DNA of 64,000 nucleotides from Verpa conica. Taxonomy: Eukaryota; Ascomycota; Pezizomycetes; Pezizales; Morchellaceae. Numbering within the stretch: position 1 is the stretch's first letter; each line of letters begins with the position of its first letter. Location of the stretch: the NCBI GenBank assembly GCA_033030425.1, contig JAUFSD010000013.1:62001-126000 (forward strand). Direction: 5' to 3'. This document shows positions 12,296 through 23,931 of the stretch, piece after piece. A model generated the notes under the pieces. That model worked only from the letters and a program-made list of their open reading frames with translations, made no database searches and was not told the DNA's origin. Made by a program: the position numbers and the translations under genes.

Positions 12296-13798
12296 CTTGG
12301 ATGATTTCTATGCGAAAACGTGTAGCAGTGTACAGTAAAGATGGTCGTGAGGGTTTCGATGAAGTGCTCTATGCGACCAGGTCGTACAGGAGCGGGGTGC
12401 GAAAGCGAAGGGGGATAGCGTTTGATAACTTCGTACTAAGGTCCAAGGGATTTAGATTCTGCAAAGACCGTTTACTGAGAGAAAGCAACTCTGGGGTGGT
12501 TAAAAGTAGAGGGCTCTATTTGCCAAGGTCATATGAGAGCTTGTGTATCTCTATTTTACGGGACTGGTCGTAAACTATGGGCGTCTGGGGGCTGCTGCGC
12601 CAGCTTCACCAAACTGTCTAAACTCTAGCACCCCCCCATATTATGCATATGCAGCCTATTCGGATACGCAACAGGTTAGAAGAACCTGGAAGCGACGACT
12701 GCTCTCCAATCCGCCCTAAAGTACATTACGATTTGGTTGGCCAACTTTGCCTGCCACGAATATAATAATATAGTGATTACCGCCGGGCGCCTAAGAGTAG
12801 ACGGTATGATTGGGCTAGAGCGGATACCCAAGGTTCATATGAGCTCTTCATGTCATGACTGTAGCACCCGAGGAAACAAAGACGAAATCTACCGCGTTGG
12901 TGGGAGCTGGCGAAGGCACCCAGCTGATGCGTTGTTAAGCTGGGGCAGTAACTTATCTCTGGGGGCCTGAAACTTACATACAAACCCCCGCTATGTGCCC
13001 GTTCCTATGCAGATCATTAGAAACCAGTATTGCACAAGGCAATCAATAGAACGCATGTTGATTTAAGGCACCCAGTATTTTGGCCAATCAAATTCACCGA
13101 TGCTCGGTTGTTTTCACATACAGGACACCAGATGCAGTTAGTGGTCGCAGATACCGATAGCGGGCTGTTGCCTAGCTGCTGCGGACTGCGCTGCAACCGC
13201 TACCGCTACCGCCACATCTGAGCCCAAGTTAGGCGTCTAACACAAACGTCACACTCTAAAGGAACTTGTGGGGAGTTGGGGCTATGGGTTAGAATTATTG
13301 CCACGGTTTGACAGCCGATTTAGCCAAATTATTGGTTTCCTCTTGGTGGAACGAACCCCGGAGGATAGGCACGATGGTCTGGTGTAGATAACATACCCCG
13401 CAGTTCGATGCCCAATCCTGGGTATCTACTGCCCCATTGGAGCGAGCAGTGAAATTTTACATCACCTGGTTAAGGAATTGATGCATGGGCTGCAATCAGA
13501 GGATACATCTGGGGCGATTCTGTACGGTATGCAGAAGCAGCTGGTGTTGGAACGTCAGAGACTTAGTTTTAGGAGTTGATTGCATATGCATAACACTGGA
13601 GCCTTGGGTTCTATTACATACCCGTCTTAAATGGCCTGAAAAAATCAGATGCTGAGGTCTTCGTGGAACTGTTCCCCGACTCCAGATCTACGTACATACC
13701 CTGAGCAACGGGCCAGCTCTACTACTTTACTATACCAGCACCTTCAACCTCCCTCCCTCCCTGTGTGAAGCTGAGCAAGAAGAACGATAGAAAATAGT
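12296..13798. other. Intergenic region
   Basis: No gene or repeat could be supported. Open frames at 12301-12573, 12737-12970 and 13030-13221 have no family features. A CCCT repeat near 13749-13760 lies about 40 bases before the next start codon. Confidence 0.5.
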
Positions 13799-15728
13799 AT
13801 GAGTTTATCTCAATCTATATCACTCATGTGGGCCAGATCAAGGGGGGAGAGCCACTCACAAACAGGCAACGTTACCGAGGATAGATATATTTCCCATCGG
13901 TCCGAGAGCCCCCCATTCACATTACCATCGTACGAAAACGATCTGGGATCTAGGAACGAATCTTCTAAACGACATCCATACGACGTCCATGAATCCGAGA
14001 CCAATTCCCCACCTTCAGCGCGAGAGGTAGACATAGGTCACAGGGGCTCTCGTCCTCCTACGCGGGAAGCAGATGGAAACTACAGAAACTCTCGATCTTC
14101 CACACAGGAAGCCGATATAACCCATAGAAATTCTCACCCTGCTCTTCCATGGCGTGAGGTATAACCTTTCTTCCAACATGGAGTTTTGCGCTTGCGTTTG
14201 CCTAACCGGGAATATAGGAGAATAACCGTATCGACTCGCGGGATGTCAAGATCATCAAAGATCTAGAAGCCAGACTGGAAAAATTGGACAAGTTAGTGGG
14301 GAGGTCAAAGGCAGATCAGGAGCAGCTCAAGACTGAACGAGATACATGGCGAAAGCGAGCCGAGACCAACGAGGCAAGGTACGGCAGAGCGGCCAAGGAT
14401 CGAGATGAGTATCAAAAGAAATACGAAGCCCTTGTCCCAAAATACAACAAAGCGATCAAGGACCGAGATGAATGGCAAAAGAAATTTACCGACAAGAGCA
14501 ACAAAGCAGTCAGGGAAAAAACCGAAGCCTACCGCGCTCAATGCAACCAAATGCTCAAGGAACGAGATGAGGCCCACCGCAAAGAAATCGGCATTTGGCG
14601 TAAGGATATGGATGAATTGCGCCAGGAGAACAATGGATTGCGAAAGCAAGGCGAGACTTACCATAAATTCTGGAAGGATTTAGAAGGGAAGCAGACCGAT
14701 TTGGTAAAGAACTACGATGAAGCCCAAGCAACCATAGAGAAGCAGAAAGCAAATATCACAGAGCTCACTGTATCGATTTCGCGTTCCGTCAACACCAGTG
14801 GTATTACTACTCGAGACGATGATTATTTCGAATTAGAGTTTGCTAGCCTAGCGGGGGCGATTCATCAATGGGTCATCCGCTGCTTTCGCGGGATCTCGGT
14901 GGTGAAATACAAAGACCTTCCACAGGAGCTTCTTGACTCGCTAGGGGTAAACTTGCCAGGATACAACGTACTTCCGGATTCTATACTCAATCTCAAACAA
15001 GTCGAAGCTGTGTTTGCCGAGAGATTGTGCAATAACATTTTCCATCCGAATTTTCTTTTCACGATACAGGGGAAGTTGTATGACTTTGATCATATATGCG
15101 GGCCTCTTTCAGGAACCGGCAAGTCCCCAGAATCTCTCTACCCGCTTCTAAGAAAGTATTAAGCACTTTATTAGCTAATTGGTAACCAGATCTTAAAAAG
15201 CGGGAGTGGTATGCTCAAACGGTCGGTATGTTTTTCGCGAATGATCAATACGATGATCACCTCAGGCATAATACTAGTTGTGTGGAGAAGGATCTTCAAG
15301 TGTTCTCCGGTTTTCTAGCAAATGGGGAGAATGAAGAGCAGCGCCACAAGTCACTACCCGCCATCATCGAACAGGCCGTTAATCTACAGAAGGAAACGTT
15401 CCGACAGGTTTCACTATTTCAACTTCACCAGATCATGCCAGGAGACTCATACGATCCTTTCATTATGGAAGATAGTTCGGGAATAGTAGATGACGAGGAT
15501 GATGAGGATGAAGATGAAAGTGAAGATGATGAGGACAAAGACGGGGATGAAGAAATGAAGGATAGAAAGGATGCGAAACAGAAAGAGAAAGGGGCCAAGA
15601 GTTTTATTGTTCGGACGACACTTTTCTCACCAGTTCTGCGGTGGGCGTTTGATGATGATGGTGTTTTCTTGAAGACTCCTGTCGTTGTACGTAAAGGGAC
15701 AGTGATTGCCATGCGCGGTGGGAACTAG
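13799..15728 (+). CDS. Coiled-coil protein of unknown function, 3 exons
   Basis: Exons 13799-14158, 14218-15118 and 15190-15728 join to 599 residues. The first intron is GT-AG, 59 nt. The second is read as GC-AG (GCAAGT donor at 15119, CAG acceptor ending 15189), because only this choice keeps frame into the conserved-looking LKKREWYAQTVGMFFAND. Residues 1-120 are polar, Ser/Arg-rich and probably disordered. Residues about 125-290 are a long charged coiled coil with KERDE/KDRDEYQKK-type heptads. Residues about 300-420 form a globular part with AGAIHQWVIRCFRG and a proline-rich strand, and the end has more helices interrupted by an acidic run of Asp/Glu at about 521-550. I do not recognise a named domain; similar coiled-coil plus QWV-helix proteins are uncharacterised in fungi. 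The acidic run is a slippage-prone GAT/GAA repeat. Confidence 0.7.
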
Positions 15729-16595
15729 TTTTTATTTATTTTGTTCATGCTCAAATTCGTTGGGTTATGGCGGTCTCCCTCAGATTCCTGGTATTCTTAA
15801 TTTCTATCAAGAGGGAAGGATTATGTACTTGGTTTTTATTTGGACGAAAGTATTCTACTTCTCTCATTCTATTAACTTATAAAGACTTGATGGGATTACT
15901 TAAAAAAGATGATTTCCCCAAAAATGGAATACTTCTCTCCAAGTGTCCCTCTTCTCAACAAACCTGGAATGCTTCAGCAGTTTCAGCCTCATGGTGCGGG
16001 GTTATGCTGCATATGCATAGCATAAAGTTCTTGCATATGTGCCCGTAGTCTGTTATCAGAACACACTCCTCCTGTCGATTTCTCCACCGTACAGGATGCA
16101 TTAGTAGAAATCTCACCGAATCGAGTGATTCTCGCGGCTTCGACATCTGTGTGGATGAGCTCTCAGACTGACTCTTCTGCGGAAGAGCCTGTCGCCTTGG
16201 CATGGGCTAGCGCGCGGGCCGGACCGAGCCGCACAGCACCTGGTCAGCCTCCTTAGAAAGCTAAACCCCAAGGATCTTTCGTCCATCCCATCTACATCTG
16301 ATAACAACTAGCCTTATCAGATTCTTATGTGCTTACTAATCTTCATATCGTATCAACAGCGATCCATCTCGGACGGAATCAGTGAATGAAGCCCTTAGGC
16401 CATGGTATTCTGATTCAAAAATCAAAACCAAAAACTAAAACAAAAACAAAAACAACTGCAAGGTCAAACCGCATCGATTATTCACATTTCGCCATCCTCC
16501 ACGTCTTCACACAAACCTCCCCAGCCCCACTCCTCTTCCGGTCTTCCTCTGGACAGAATCAGTAACGCAACCTTCAGCCGTCATCATACCCAGAT
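15729..16595. other. Intergenic region and promoter side of the lectin gene
   Basis: No gene seen. An A-rich stretch built of CAAAA units at about 16416-16455 precedes the lectin start by about 150 bases. The open frames here (15767-16048, minus 16113-16307) show no family features. Confidence 0.45.
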
Positions 16596-17743
16596 ATGTC
16601 TGACATTATTTCCGCCGGTCCCTATGTAATTCGCAACAAAAAGACGTCGGCCGTTTTACATATTGAAAACCCGGATATGCATACTAAATGGTCTCCTATA
16701 TTAGCCCATGACCAAGCAGAGAATCAATACCACAATCAGCAAATATGGTGGATCGAGCCGCTCGTCAATGGAGAGGACAGCGACGGCAAAAAGGGGTCGA
16801 TATATTCTATCTCTAACCCTGCTAGTGGGAATCATCTCGCATCTAACGGTGCGTTGTGCATAGTCCATATTAATATACTCAAGAGCGCTAAAAATTCGAC
16901 TTTAAGATGATGATGGGGTGATCGCTCTGTGCGAGCAAAATGGAGGTCCTTGGCAATGGTGGAAGTTCCGAAGAGCGCACGAATGTAAAGATGGGTAGGC
17001 GATACTATAAACATTGTGATATTATTTCCTCTCCAATACTAATATAACTTAGGGTTTATTATTACATAGTTACTACTCGGGATCGCGGAGTTAACATTAA
17101 AAGCGAAAGTTCAAAGTTGGTCATCAGAACCCAGGACCTTACACCTGGATCTGAGGAGTTTTACTGGGAGCTTGTCATTCCTGCTACGGGTTATCCCCCA
17201 GGATGGATCCATATAAAAAGTGCGAATACCGGGGGCCTACTCAGCCATACATACCTCAATGACCCACCAGCCCTCTTACCGTCCCCAGATTCACTTAAAT
17301 CATCACAATACCACGAGATGTGGCACTTTCAATGGACTATAGTCAATTCAGCAGGGTGGCATTCCATATCTACCCCAGGCGCAGGTGCGAACTCATGGGC
17401 TATCAAGAACCGGCTTACGGGTGCTATTCTCGTCAACAATACCTGGTGTGTCTCAGGCGCTCGCTTGGATCATGTAAATGCATGGGAACTCGGTAAACCG
17501 AATTCGACGGATTCAATGTGGAAGCTCGAACTTGACCGATCTCGGAATTGGAAAATCGTAAATCTCAATACAAACTTTCTACTACAGCAGACAGATGTAC
17601 CCCGTAGCGGCGGTATGCAAGTAGTTTGCATGGAAAAAACTTTCTCGTTGAAGGAAGGTACTAAGAGTTGGATACTTAGGTATATCCCTTACAATTGTTA
17701 TACGCTCGCCTCCCCGATATATACTGAGGGCAGAAATAGCTAA
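16596..17743 (+). CDS. Ricin-B-like (beta-trefoil) lectin, 3 exons
   Basis: Exons 16596-16848, 16907-16994 and 17053-17743 join to 343 residues, with introns of 58 nt each. The start reads SAGPYVIRNKKTSAVLHIEN, the usual opening of a beta-trefoil lectin subdomain, with repeated IxN/LxS strands, a GPWQWWKF block (QxW-like) near residue 100, and a second trefoil-like stretch (WHSISTPG, AIKNRLTGAILVN, WKIVNLNTNFLLQ) in exon 3. There is no signal peptide and no catalytic domain, so it is a stand-alone lectin of the kind found in fungal cytosol and fruiting bodies, which bind glycans; some defend against grazers. The sugar specificity cannot be read from sequence. The splice sites are consensus and phases agree at both junctions. 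The beta-trefoil call rests on pattern, not alignment. Confidence 0.65.
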
Positions 17744-19430
17744 CTCTATAGCTCACCTACACTCGAAACAAATGATGAGGTAAGCACTTCTGTAGTGGAA
17801 CCAAATTGAATACCCTGGCCTTCTTGGTTTTCTAGTTCCTAACACAAGTGTGATGGGCTACAGTCACCACCCGATTATGAGGCTTGAATATAAAACTTGA
17901 TCGAGAGTGGTAATTTTATTCCTCTTTTTATGCTAGTCTTTTAGGTTGGCTACTATTTTCAAATATTTATATCTTGGTAATTTGGATACAAGCCAGTACT
18001 TGAAATATAGCTATTCCCTTGTTGCACGAGTAGTGAAACCCAGAAGGACCACTGAAGTTGATTGTCACCTTCTTTACTTTAACCCATCCATAACCGATAT
18101 TATGAAAGATTATTGGTACCGGAGATTCTTATGTACTTCATGGCTCAAGCTATACCGTAGAGTATTTAGGTGTAAACCTGGAGAAGGTTGAATCTTGAAG
18201 CCCCGTCTAGTTGGTTAATCATATCGTATAACGCTTGATAAACCTAGTGAGGATGTGCCGGAAGTCATGGCGCAAATCCACATATACCCCTGGTCGCTGA
18301 CACCGCACTTATCGAAAGCAATAGTTAACGCGAAGCCATTACAACGGTATATAGCACACATCATTTACCCCAAGATCTCACTAGGAACTGTGTAGTGCTC
18401 TACCCAAGTGCAATCGAAATAGGGTATGTATCCTGATGACTACAGACACACAGAGACTAAATGCCAAAAGATTAGTCGACAAAAGTCAACATCTGACTTA
18501 GGCGTGGTAGTTTGGAAGAAGTAATTTACCAGAAGACGTACATTTAATGCGCTCGGAGAGCTTGCGGCAATTAACGATATTAGGGTAGTGGTATACTGGA
18601 TCCTCGTTACTGCATGTTTCACCCTTACAATCGCATACTGTTTTACAGAAGGCTATTCTACATAGGGGTTAGAAAAACCCTGGCAGATGCGACTGCAGAA
18701 CCTTTTCTGCGGGGTCTTCCATGCTACTCTACTCATCATCCACTCGTGTTGGATAAAATTTAGCCAGAGCTTATACTAGATTACTATGATTATCGACTAT
18801 ATTAACAGCATCGGAAAACAGTTTATAGTAGCTAAGAATGCACTACCATACCGGGAAATAGTGCATTTATGGTAGAGATGGTGGGAGGGACCCATCCTTT
18901 CTCTATGTTGGGGGGATTAGAAGAATTAAGGGAGATTTTTGAATTAGTCAAATCGAATAGCTTTTCTCCCGCTGCAAGACCTCTAATAGGTGGCTGGTCA
19001 TCGGGTGCTCAACCTAAAGAGGTTTTGCATAGATAGGCTAGTCGGAGAAAGGCTTTATATACCAATAAACATTCTATTACTTCTAGTTAAGGAATTATTA
19101 ATATCTATTCTTTAAGAAGATCAGAGATAGTTTACCGTTATTTTAAGGATAAATCTAGAATTGATATCCTCTATTTACCTCTTGACTGTTATATTACTGA
19201 ACCTAAATATTATCTCCCACCCGAACGAGGGAAGCATAACTGTGAAAAACCTCTCACGGCTAACTCTGTGAGTAGAATATATCCCCATAATGACTAACCA
19301 TGAAACTTCCTAGCTAAAAAAAACCATAATGCCAGATACATCAGACCCCCGGGTGTAGCTCCCATGAGTATATCAAAAGAGCCTCAATAAATAGTCTATG
19401 CTAAGCCCTTAATCCGCATCCCTCCCTCGA
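17744..19430. other. AT-rich intergenic region
   Basis: No gene, RNA or clear repeat seen. Open frames at 17946-18191 and minus 18440-18622 are short and unremarkable. Confidence 0.5.
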
Positions 19431-22400
19431 CTAAGCCACCTTACACCCGCTACTTATCTGTGCTTCAATTATTTGCGCTTTCATCTCCTCAGCCTCCTTC
19501 CACAGCCCGCCCATTTGGTATGTCATAGCTAGACCTCTCATAACCGAAAGAGTTTTTGGGTGATCTATGCCTAAGACTCTCTTCCTCACCTCTAGAACTT
19601 GTAGTTCAAGCTTTTCCGCCTCTCCTAATTGCCTACTATCTTTATATGCCGCTGCTAGGTTTTCCATAGTTTGTAGAGTGTCTAGATGATCCTCGCCAAG
19701 CAGTTTCTTCCTTGTATCTAGTATTTGTATCATGAGCCCTTGGGCCTCAATTAATCGCCCAAGACTCTCGTATGTCACTGCTAGATTTTCCATGGCCTTT
19801 AAAGTTTCGGGGTGCTCATCACCCAATAACCTCTGCCTCGCCCCTAGGACCTGAAGTCCAAGCTTTTCTGCCTCCCCTAATCGCAAAGTCTTTCGGTATG
19901 TCACTGATAGGTTTTCCATCGTTCGTAGGGTATCCAAATTCTCTTCGCCAAATATTCTCTTCCTTGCATCCAGTACTTGTATCATGAGCCCTTGTGCCTC
20001 ATTTAGCAGTCCAAGACTGTCGTATGTCACTGCTAGGTTTCCCATAGCCTGTACGGTGTCCATATGATCCTCGCCTAATAGCCTCTTTCTCGCCTCTAGT
20101 ACTTGTATTTCAAGCTCTTCAGCCTCACTTAATCGCCCACTCTTGTTGTATATGGCTGCTAGGTTGGCCATTGTTTGCAAGGTGCCTAGGTGGTCTTCGC
20201 CTAACATCTTCCTCTCTGCATCCAATACTTGCACAACAAGCTCTTCACCCTCCTTTAACCGTCCAAGACCACAATATATCGCAGCCAGGTCTCCGGTAAT
20301 ACGTAGGGTTAATCGGTGATCTTGACCTAAAAACTTCTTCCTTGCCTCTATCACTTGTATCGAGAGCTCTTCAGCCTCCTCTAGCCGTCCATAGCTGTAA
20401 TATGTCGATGCCAGATCTTCGATAGCATACAGAGTGTCCGGATGGTTTTTTCCCAATGCCTCCAAACTTCTCTGTAGTACTTGCATACAAAGCTCTTCAG
20501 CTTCCTTCAGCCTTCCATATCTACGATACATCTTTGCTAGGCCTCCCTTTACCTGCATAGTTCTCAGATGCTCCTTGCCGAATACTTTTTTCATTGACTC
20601 TAATACTCGTATAGTAATCTCTTCTGCTTCCTTTACTCGGCCGGTATTAAAGTATGTCACCGCTAGGTTTTCCATAGTGTGTAGGGTTTCTGGATGCTCC
20701 GCACCCAACGTCGTCTTCTGTATATCTAGTATCCGTTCTTCGAGATTTTGTGCCTCCTCAAGCCGTCCATCAGCATGGTATATTCTGGCAAGGTTACCCA
20801 TTCCTCGTAGAGTGTCCAGGTGTTCCTCCCCCAGCACTTTCTTTCTCAATTGTAGTACTTTAAGTTCGAGCCCTTCTGAATCCTTCAACAGCCCGCGATT
20901 ACTATATGTAACCGCTAAATTTCCCATAGCAACTAAGGTATATGGGTGTTCTTTGCCCAACAGCTCCTCCCTCCTCTCCAATACCTGTAACTCAAGCTCT
21001 TCAGCTTCCTTAAACCGCCCAGTCAGATTGTATGTCGCAGCTAGGTTTCCCATCGCCTCTAAAGTGTCAAGATGCCTCTCGCCCAACACTTCCTTTCTTG
21101 CTTCAAGGACTTTTAATTCAAGCTCTGCCGCTTCATCAAACCGGCTATAAGCAGAATATGCGACTGCTAGGCTTGCCATTGCTCGTAGGGTATCTAGATG
21201 CCCTTCCCCAATTTCTGTTTTCCTTTTTCTCACACTTTCATAGACTAGCTGATAGACCCAATCTTGGAGGCCCGATGGCCCTAGCCACTCACTTACTTTT
21301 GACTGAAGGTGTATGTAGTCACCTAAGGCCAAGGGTTGCAAAGCAGTCGTACGTTTTCGGTAGAGAGCGCTCTCTAACCACGTGATTGCTTGCGGACTCT
21401 TTACAAAATCCATGAGTCGCTTAGATAGCTGTTGGGTATCGTCCTCGGTACAAGGTGGTGATTCTATGAGATGGAGCCACCAATACTGAGTAGCGTATTG
21501 CTTGAAGGGAAACAGGTCATCGAGCGTATTCTCCCCGTATCTTTCCGTAAAATGCACAAAGTCGGCAAATACTTCGGATTGGAGGTAACGGATAGAAGCT
21601 ATAGCTAACATACGGTGAATCGCCGTTGCTTCTTGGAACTGGGGCTGAAACACCGGATGATGGCTAGCTGTAGTTTCCATAAATATTTGGAATGATGAAT
21701 GGACAAAGGTCACGGTGCCATCTTGTTGAACTGACAAAATTGGGGCACAGAGCGATAAGAGTTTCTCTTGAAACTCGGTGACTGATTCCTTATCACTGTC
21801 AATAGGGTCAATTACCGGGGGTTCGTTCGTTTCTGGAAAACTAAACCCCAGTGCCACTTGTAGCTCATCAATTTTTAGTGGCCGGAAACTCCCCAGGACA
21901 CACCCCAAAGCTCGGAAGATCTCTTGCTTGAACGAAATGTTTTCCGCTTCTGAGCTGTTTTCGTCGTCCTTCAGCATCCTTTCTAGGATATAGACAAATA
22001 AAACGTCAAGCTTTTTCGGAAGTCTATGGATAGAATCTAGTAGTCTGGCCTCCGTAGGGCATATCGATCTTTTAGCTGCTTTCAGCTGTGCAATTACCAA
22101 TTTCACCCACAGGAACATCCCCTCTGCGTTCCCTAATAATAATTCTCTGATTTTCGGATATACATCCTGACGCTGATCTAGAACTCGCTGTAGATTGGTA
22201 TCTACGTATTGGACAAGGTCGGCGCGGGTATTATCTGGGGTGATCTGGATTGTAGAGAGATTGCCGTCTAAAACTTCACTGATTGGGCTCACATTCTGAC
22301 TGACTAAGAGTAGCCGTATGTGTGGGGAAGTCTTCGTGAGGTTTGTTAGCCACTTGAGAATATTCTCAGGGCATTCGCATTCGTCCAATCCGTCCAGCAC

Positions 22401-22890
22401 AATCTTACAAGACGTATAAGACATCAATAATTCCTCAAAAAGCGTGAAAATAGCCCGAGGACTAAGGCTTTCAATGCTACCTAAACTAGGATTAGAGTGG
22501 GTTTTGGGGTTTGCCGTCGCTCGCCACTTATTTATCGTTATTTGCTTCTGGTCAGGCCGGAGGTCTTGCCTGCTGATAAGCTGCCAAACCAGAATTTTCA
22601 TCAGAGCTAATGGGCTTTGCTTGCTCTCATCTCTCTTGTCGCAAAACGCATAGCCAAGATGCTTCTGCCCGGGTTCTGTAGAGTTCTCGGCTTCGATGGT
22701 CTCAACGATTGTAGATGCAATAACTGACTTCCCACACCCCGGACCACCGTGGATCCAAAGAAATTTGGATGGGCCATTGTTCCAATTTTTAAATTCGTCA
22801 TTCTCCAGAATCCATTGGCAGGTATTGGTTTCGCGCTGATCCCTGATATTCTCATAATCCGACTGGTAATTTGGGGGGCTGAGCCAGCTC
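19431..22890 (-). CDS. NACHT NTPase and 14 TPRs, last exon
   Basis: The exon opens with the linker SWLSPPNYQSDYENIRDQRE and TCQWIL, then Walker A GGPGCGKS, Walker B KIVLDGLDECE, and the RLLLVSQ sensor strand, a standard fungal NACHT order. A winged-helix-like region (LRPLKIDELQVALGF, TFVHSSFQIFME) follows. From about residue 900 there are 14 TPR units of 42 residues with NLAVTY helix A, EAEELxxQVLExRK helix B and LGEDHxDTL junctions. It is open with no stop up to TAG at the end. Codon use and repeat regularity look normal, so this exon could still be read from an internal start such as 22601, which would give a NACHT-TPR protein without its lipase. Whether that happens is unknown. Confidence 0.9.
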
Positions 22891-23154
22891 CTGATCTTCT
22901 CATACTGTGTATTCCGTTAGCTTTCATACAACTGAGCAGCATATCCTTGTCAATACTGAATGCTGCAAAAATACCTCTTCTTTAAATTCCTAAAAACAAT
23001 TGATAGTTAGTGCAAAATTTCTTTATTCGCGGGATATGAGCTTATTCTCACATAATTAATATCAAATATCGTTGGTTTCAGCTGTAGAGGCATATACGTG
23101 GCTTTAGGAAGGTTAAAATTGGGTTATATTAAGGTGGAAGATAAATTGCATTAC

Positions 23155-23640
23155 TTACATATATCTGTCATAGACTTCACGCAGTCTTCCATCTCTATCC
23201 TCACTCCCTCAGTTTCAAGATATACATCGGTTGCAGCCGACATCTCCCCAATTTTTTTGCTTTCTTCAAGTCTAATTTCCTCAAGCCCCCTAATAACATT
23301 GAAGCGGAAATACCGGTGTGTCTCTTTAAGATCCCGGTGAGCCACCAAGAATCGTTCAGCAGTCCGTTCTGTATCGGTGGCAATATTTTTGAGTGTCCTT
23401 ACAACTTGGACCAAGTTATCACCGAACTTGCTAAAGTTTGATTGACCAGTACCAATGCTAATCAAACACCGAAGCCTCTGGTTTAAATCAGGCCAGATAT
23501 CTCGGGCCTCCGCCAGGACTTCATTAACTGGGTTATTAACCCCTGTCGCTCCATCAACGTACGTCGCACCAAACGGCCCAATAGTAATCGGGTCGAAGAA
23601 TGTAGTGGCTGCAGATGTAGCACGACCAGCTTCCCAGGTC
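23155..23640 (-). CDS. Patatin domain, 3' part of exon 4 (after LINE)
   Basis: This resumes the patatin frame exactly where 28803 leaves it: TWEAGRATSAATTFFDPI, then YVDGATGVNNPV with the DGA aspartate that pairs with the serine in the catalytic dyad, then CLISIGTG and ATDTERTAERFL, a conserved tail block of fungal patatins with NACHT partners. It ends in CVKSMTDICK, which runs into the NACHT linker in the next exon. Because the aspartate and all structural motifs persist, the domain was kept under constraint until recently despite the missing serine. Confidence 0.85.
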
Positions 23641-23657
23641 TTGCAGTTCGGGTTATT
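23641..23657. repeat. Target-site duplication, left copy
   Basis: TTGCAGTTCGGGTTATT, identical over 17 bases to 28803-28819, abuts the poly-T tract that is the LINE's poly-A tail on the minus strand. Confidence 0.9.
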
Positions 23658-23931
23658 TTTTTTTTTTTTTTTTTTTTTTAATTCAAGTGATTTTATTGTT
23701 CTGGGTACAAAATCTGGTATGCAGTATAAACTATGACCTAAAAAGAACCCTTCCCCTTCCTAAAAATAAAACGCGACCCCTTTCAAAATTCCAAATAACA
23801 AATAGTTTTAACACAGGAAAATAAAAGAAACACTTTTAACAAAACCAATGTACTACTCAAATGTAACTTCCTTCCTTCTGACTTGCTGTCTTGGTGCCGT
23901 TATACACGGACTTGGTGAACTTGATAGCTCC

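Noticed and set aside
20434..21150. Plus-strand frame of 238 residues inside the TPR exon
   Set aside because: It is the antisense shadow of the regular TPR repeats, rich in Ser and Phe with the same periodicity.
22607..22942. Minus-strand frame beginning MLLSCMKANG
   Set aside because: It runs out of frame through the NACHT Walker A. The true frame here is the one giving GGPGCGKS, so the first part is read as intron.
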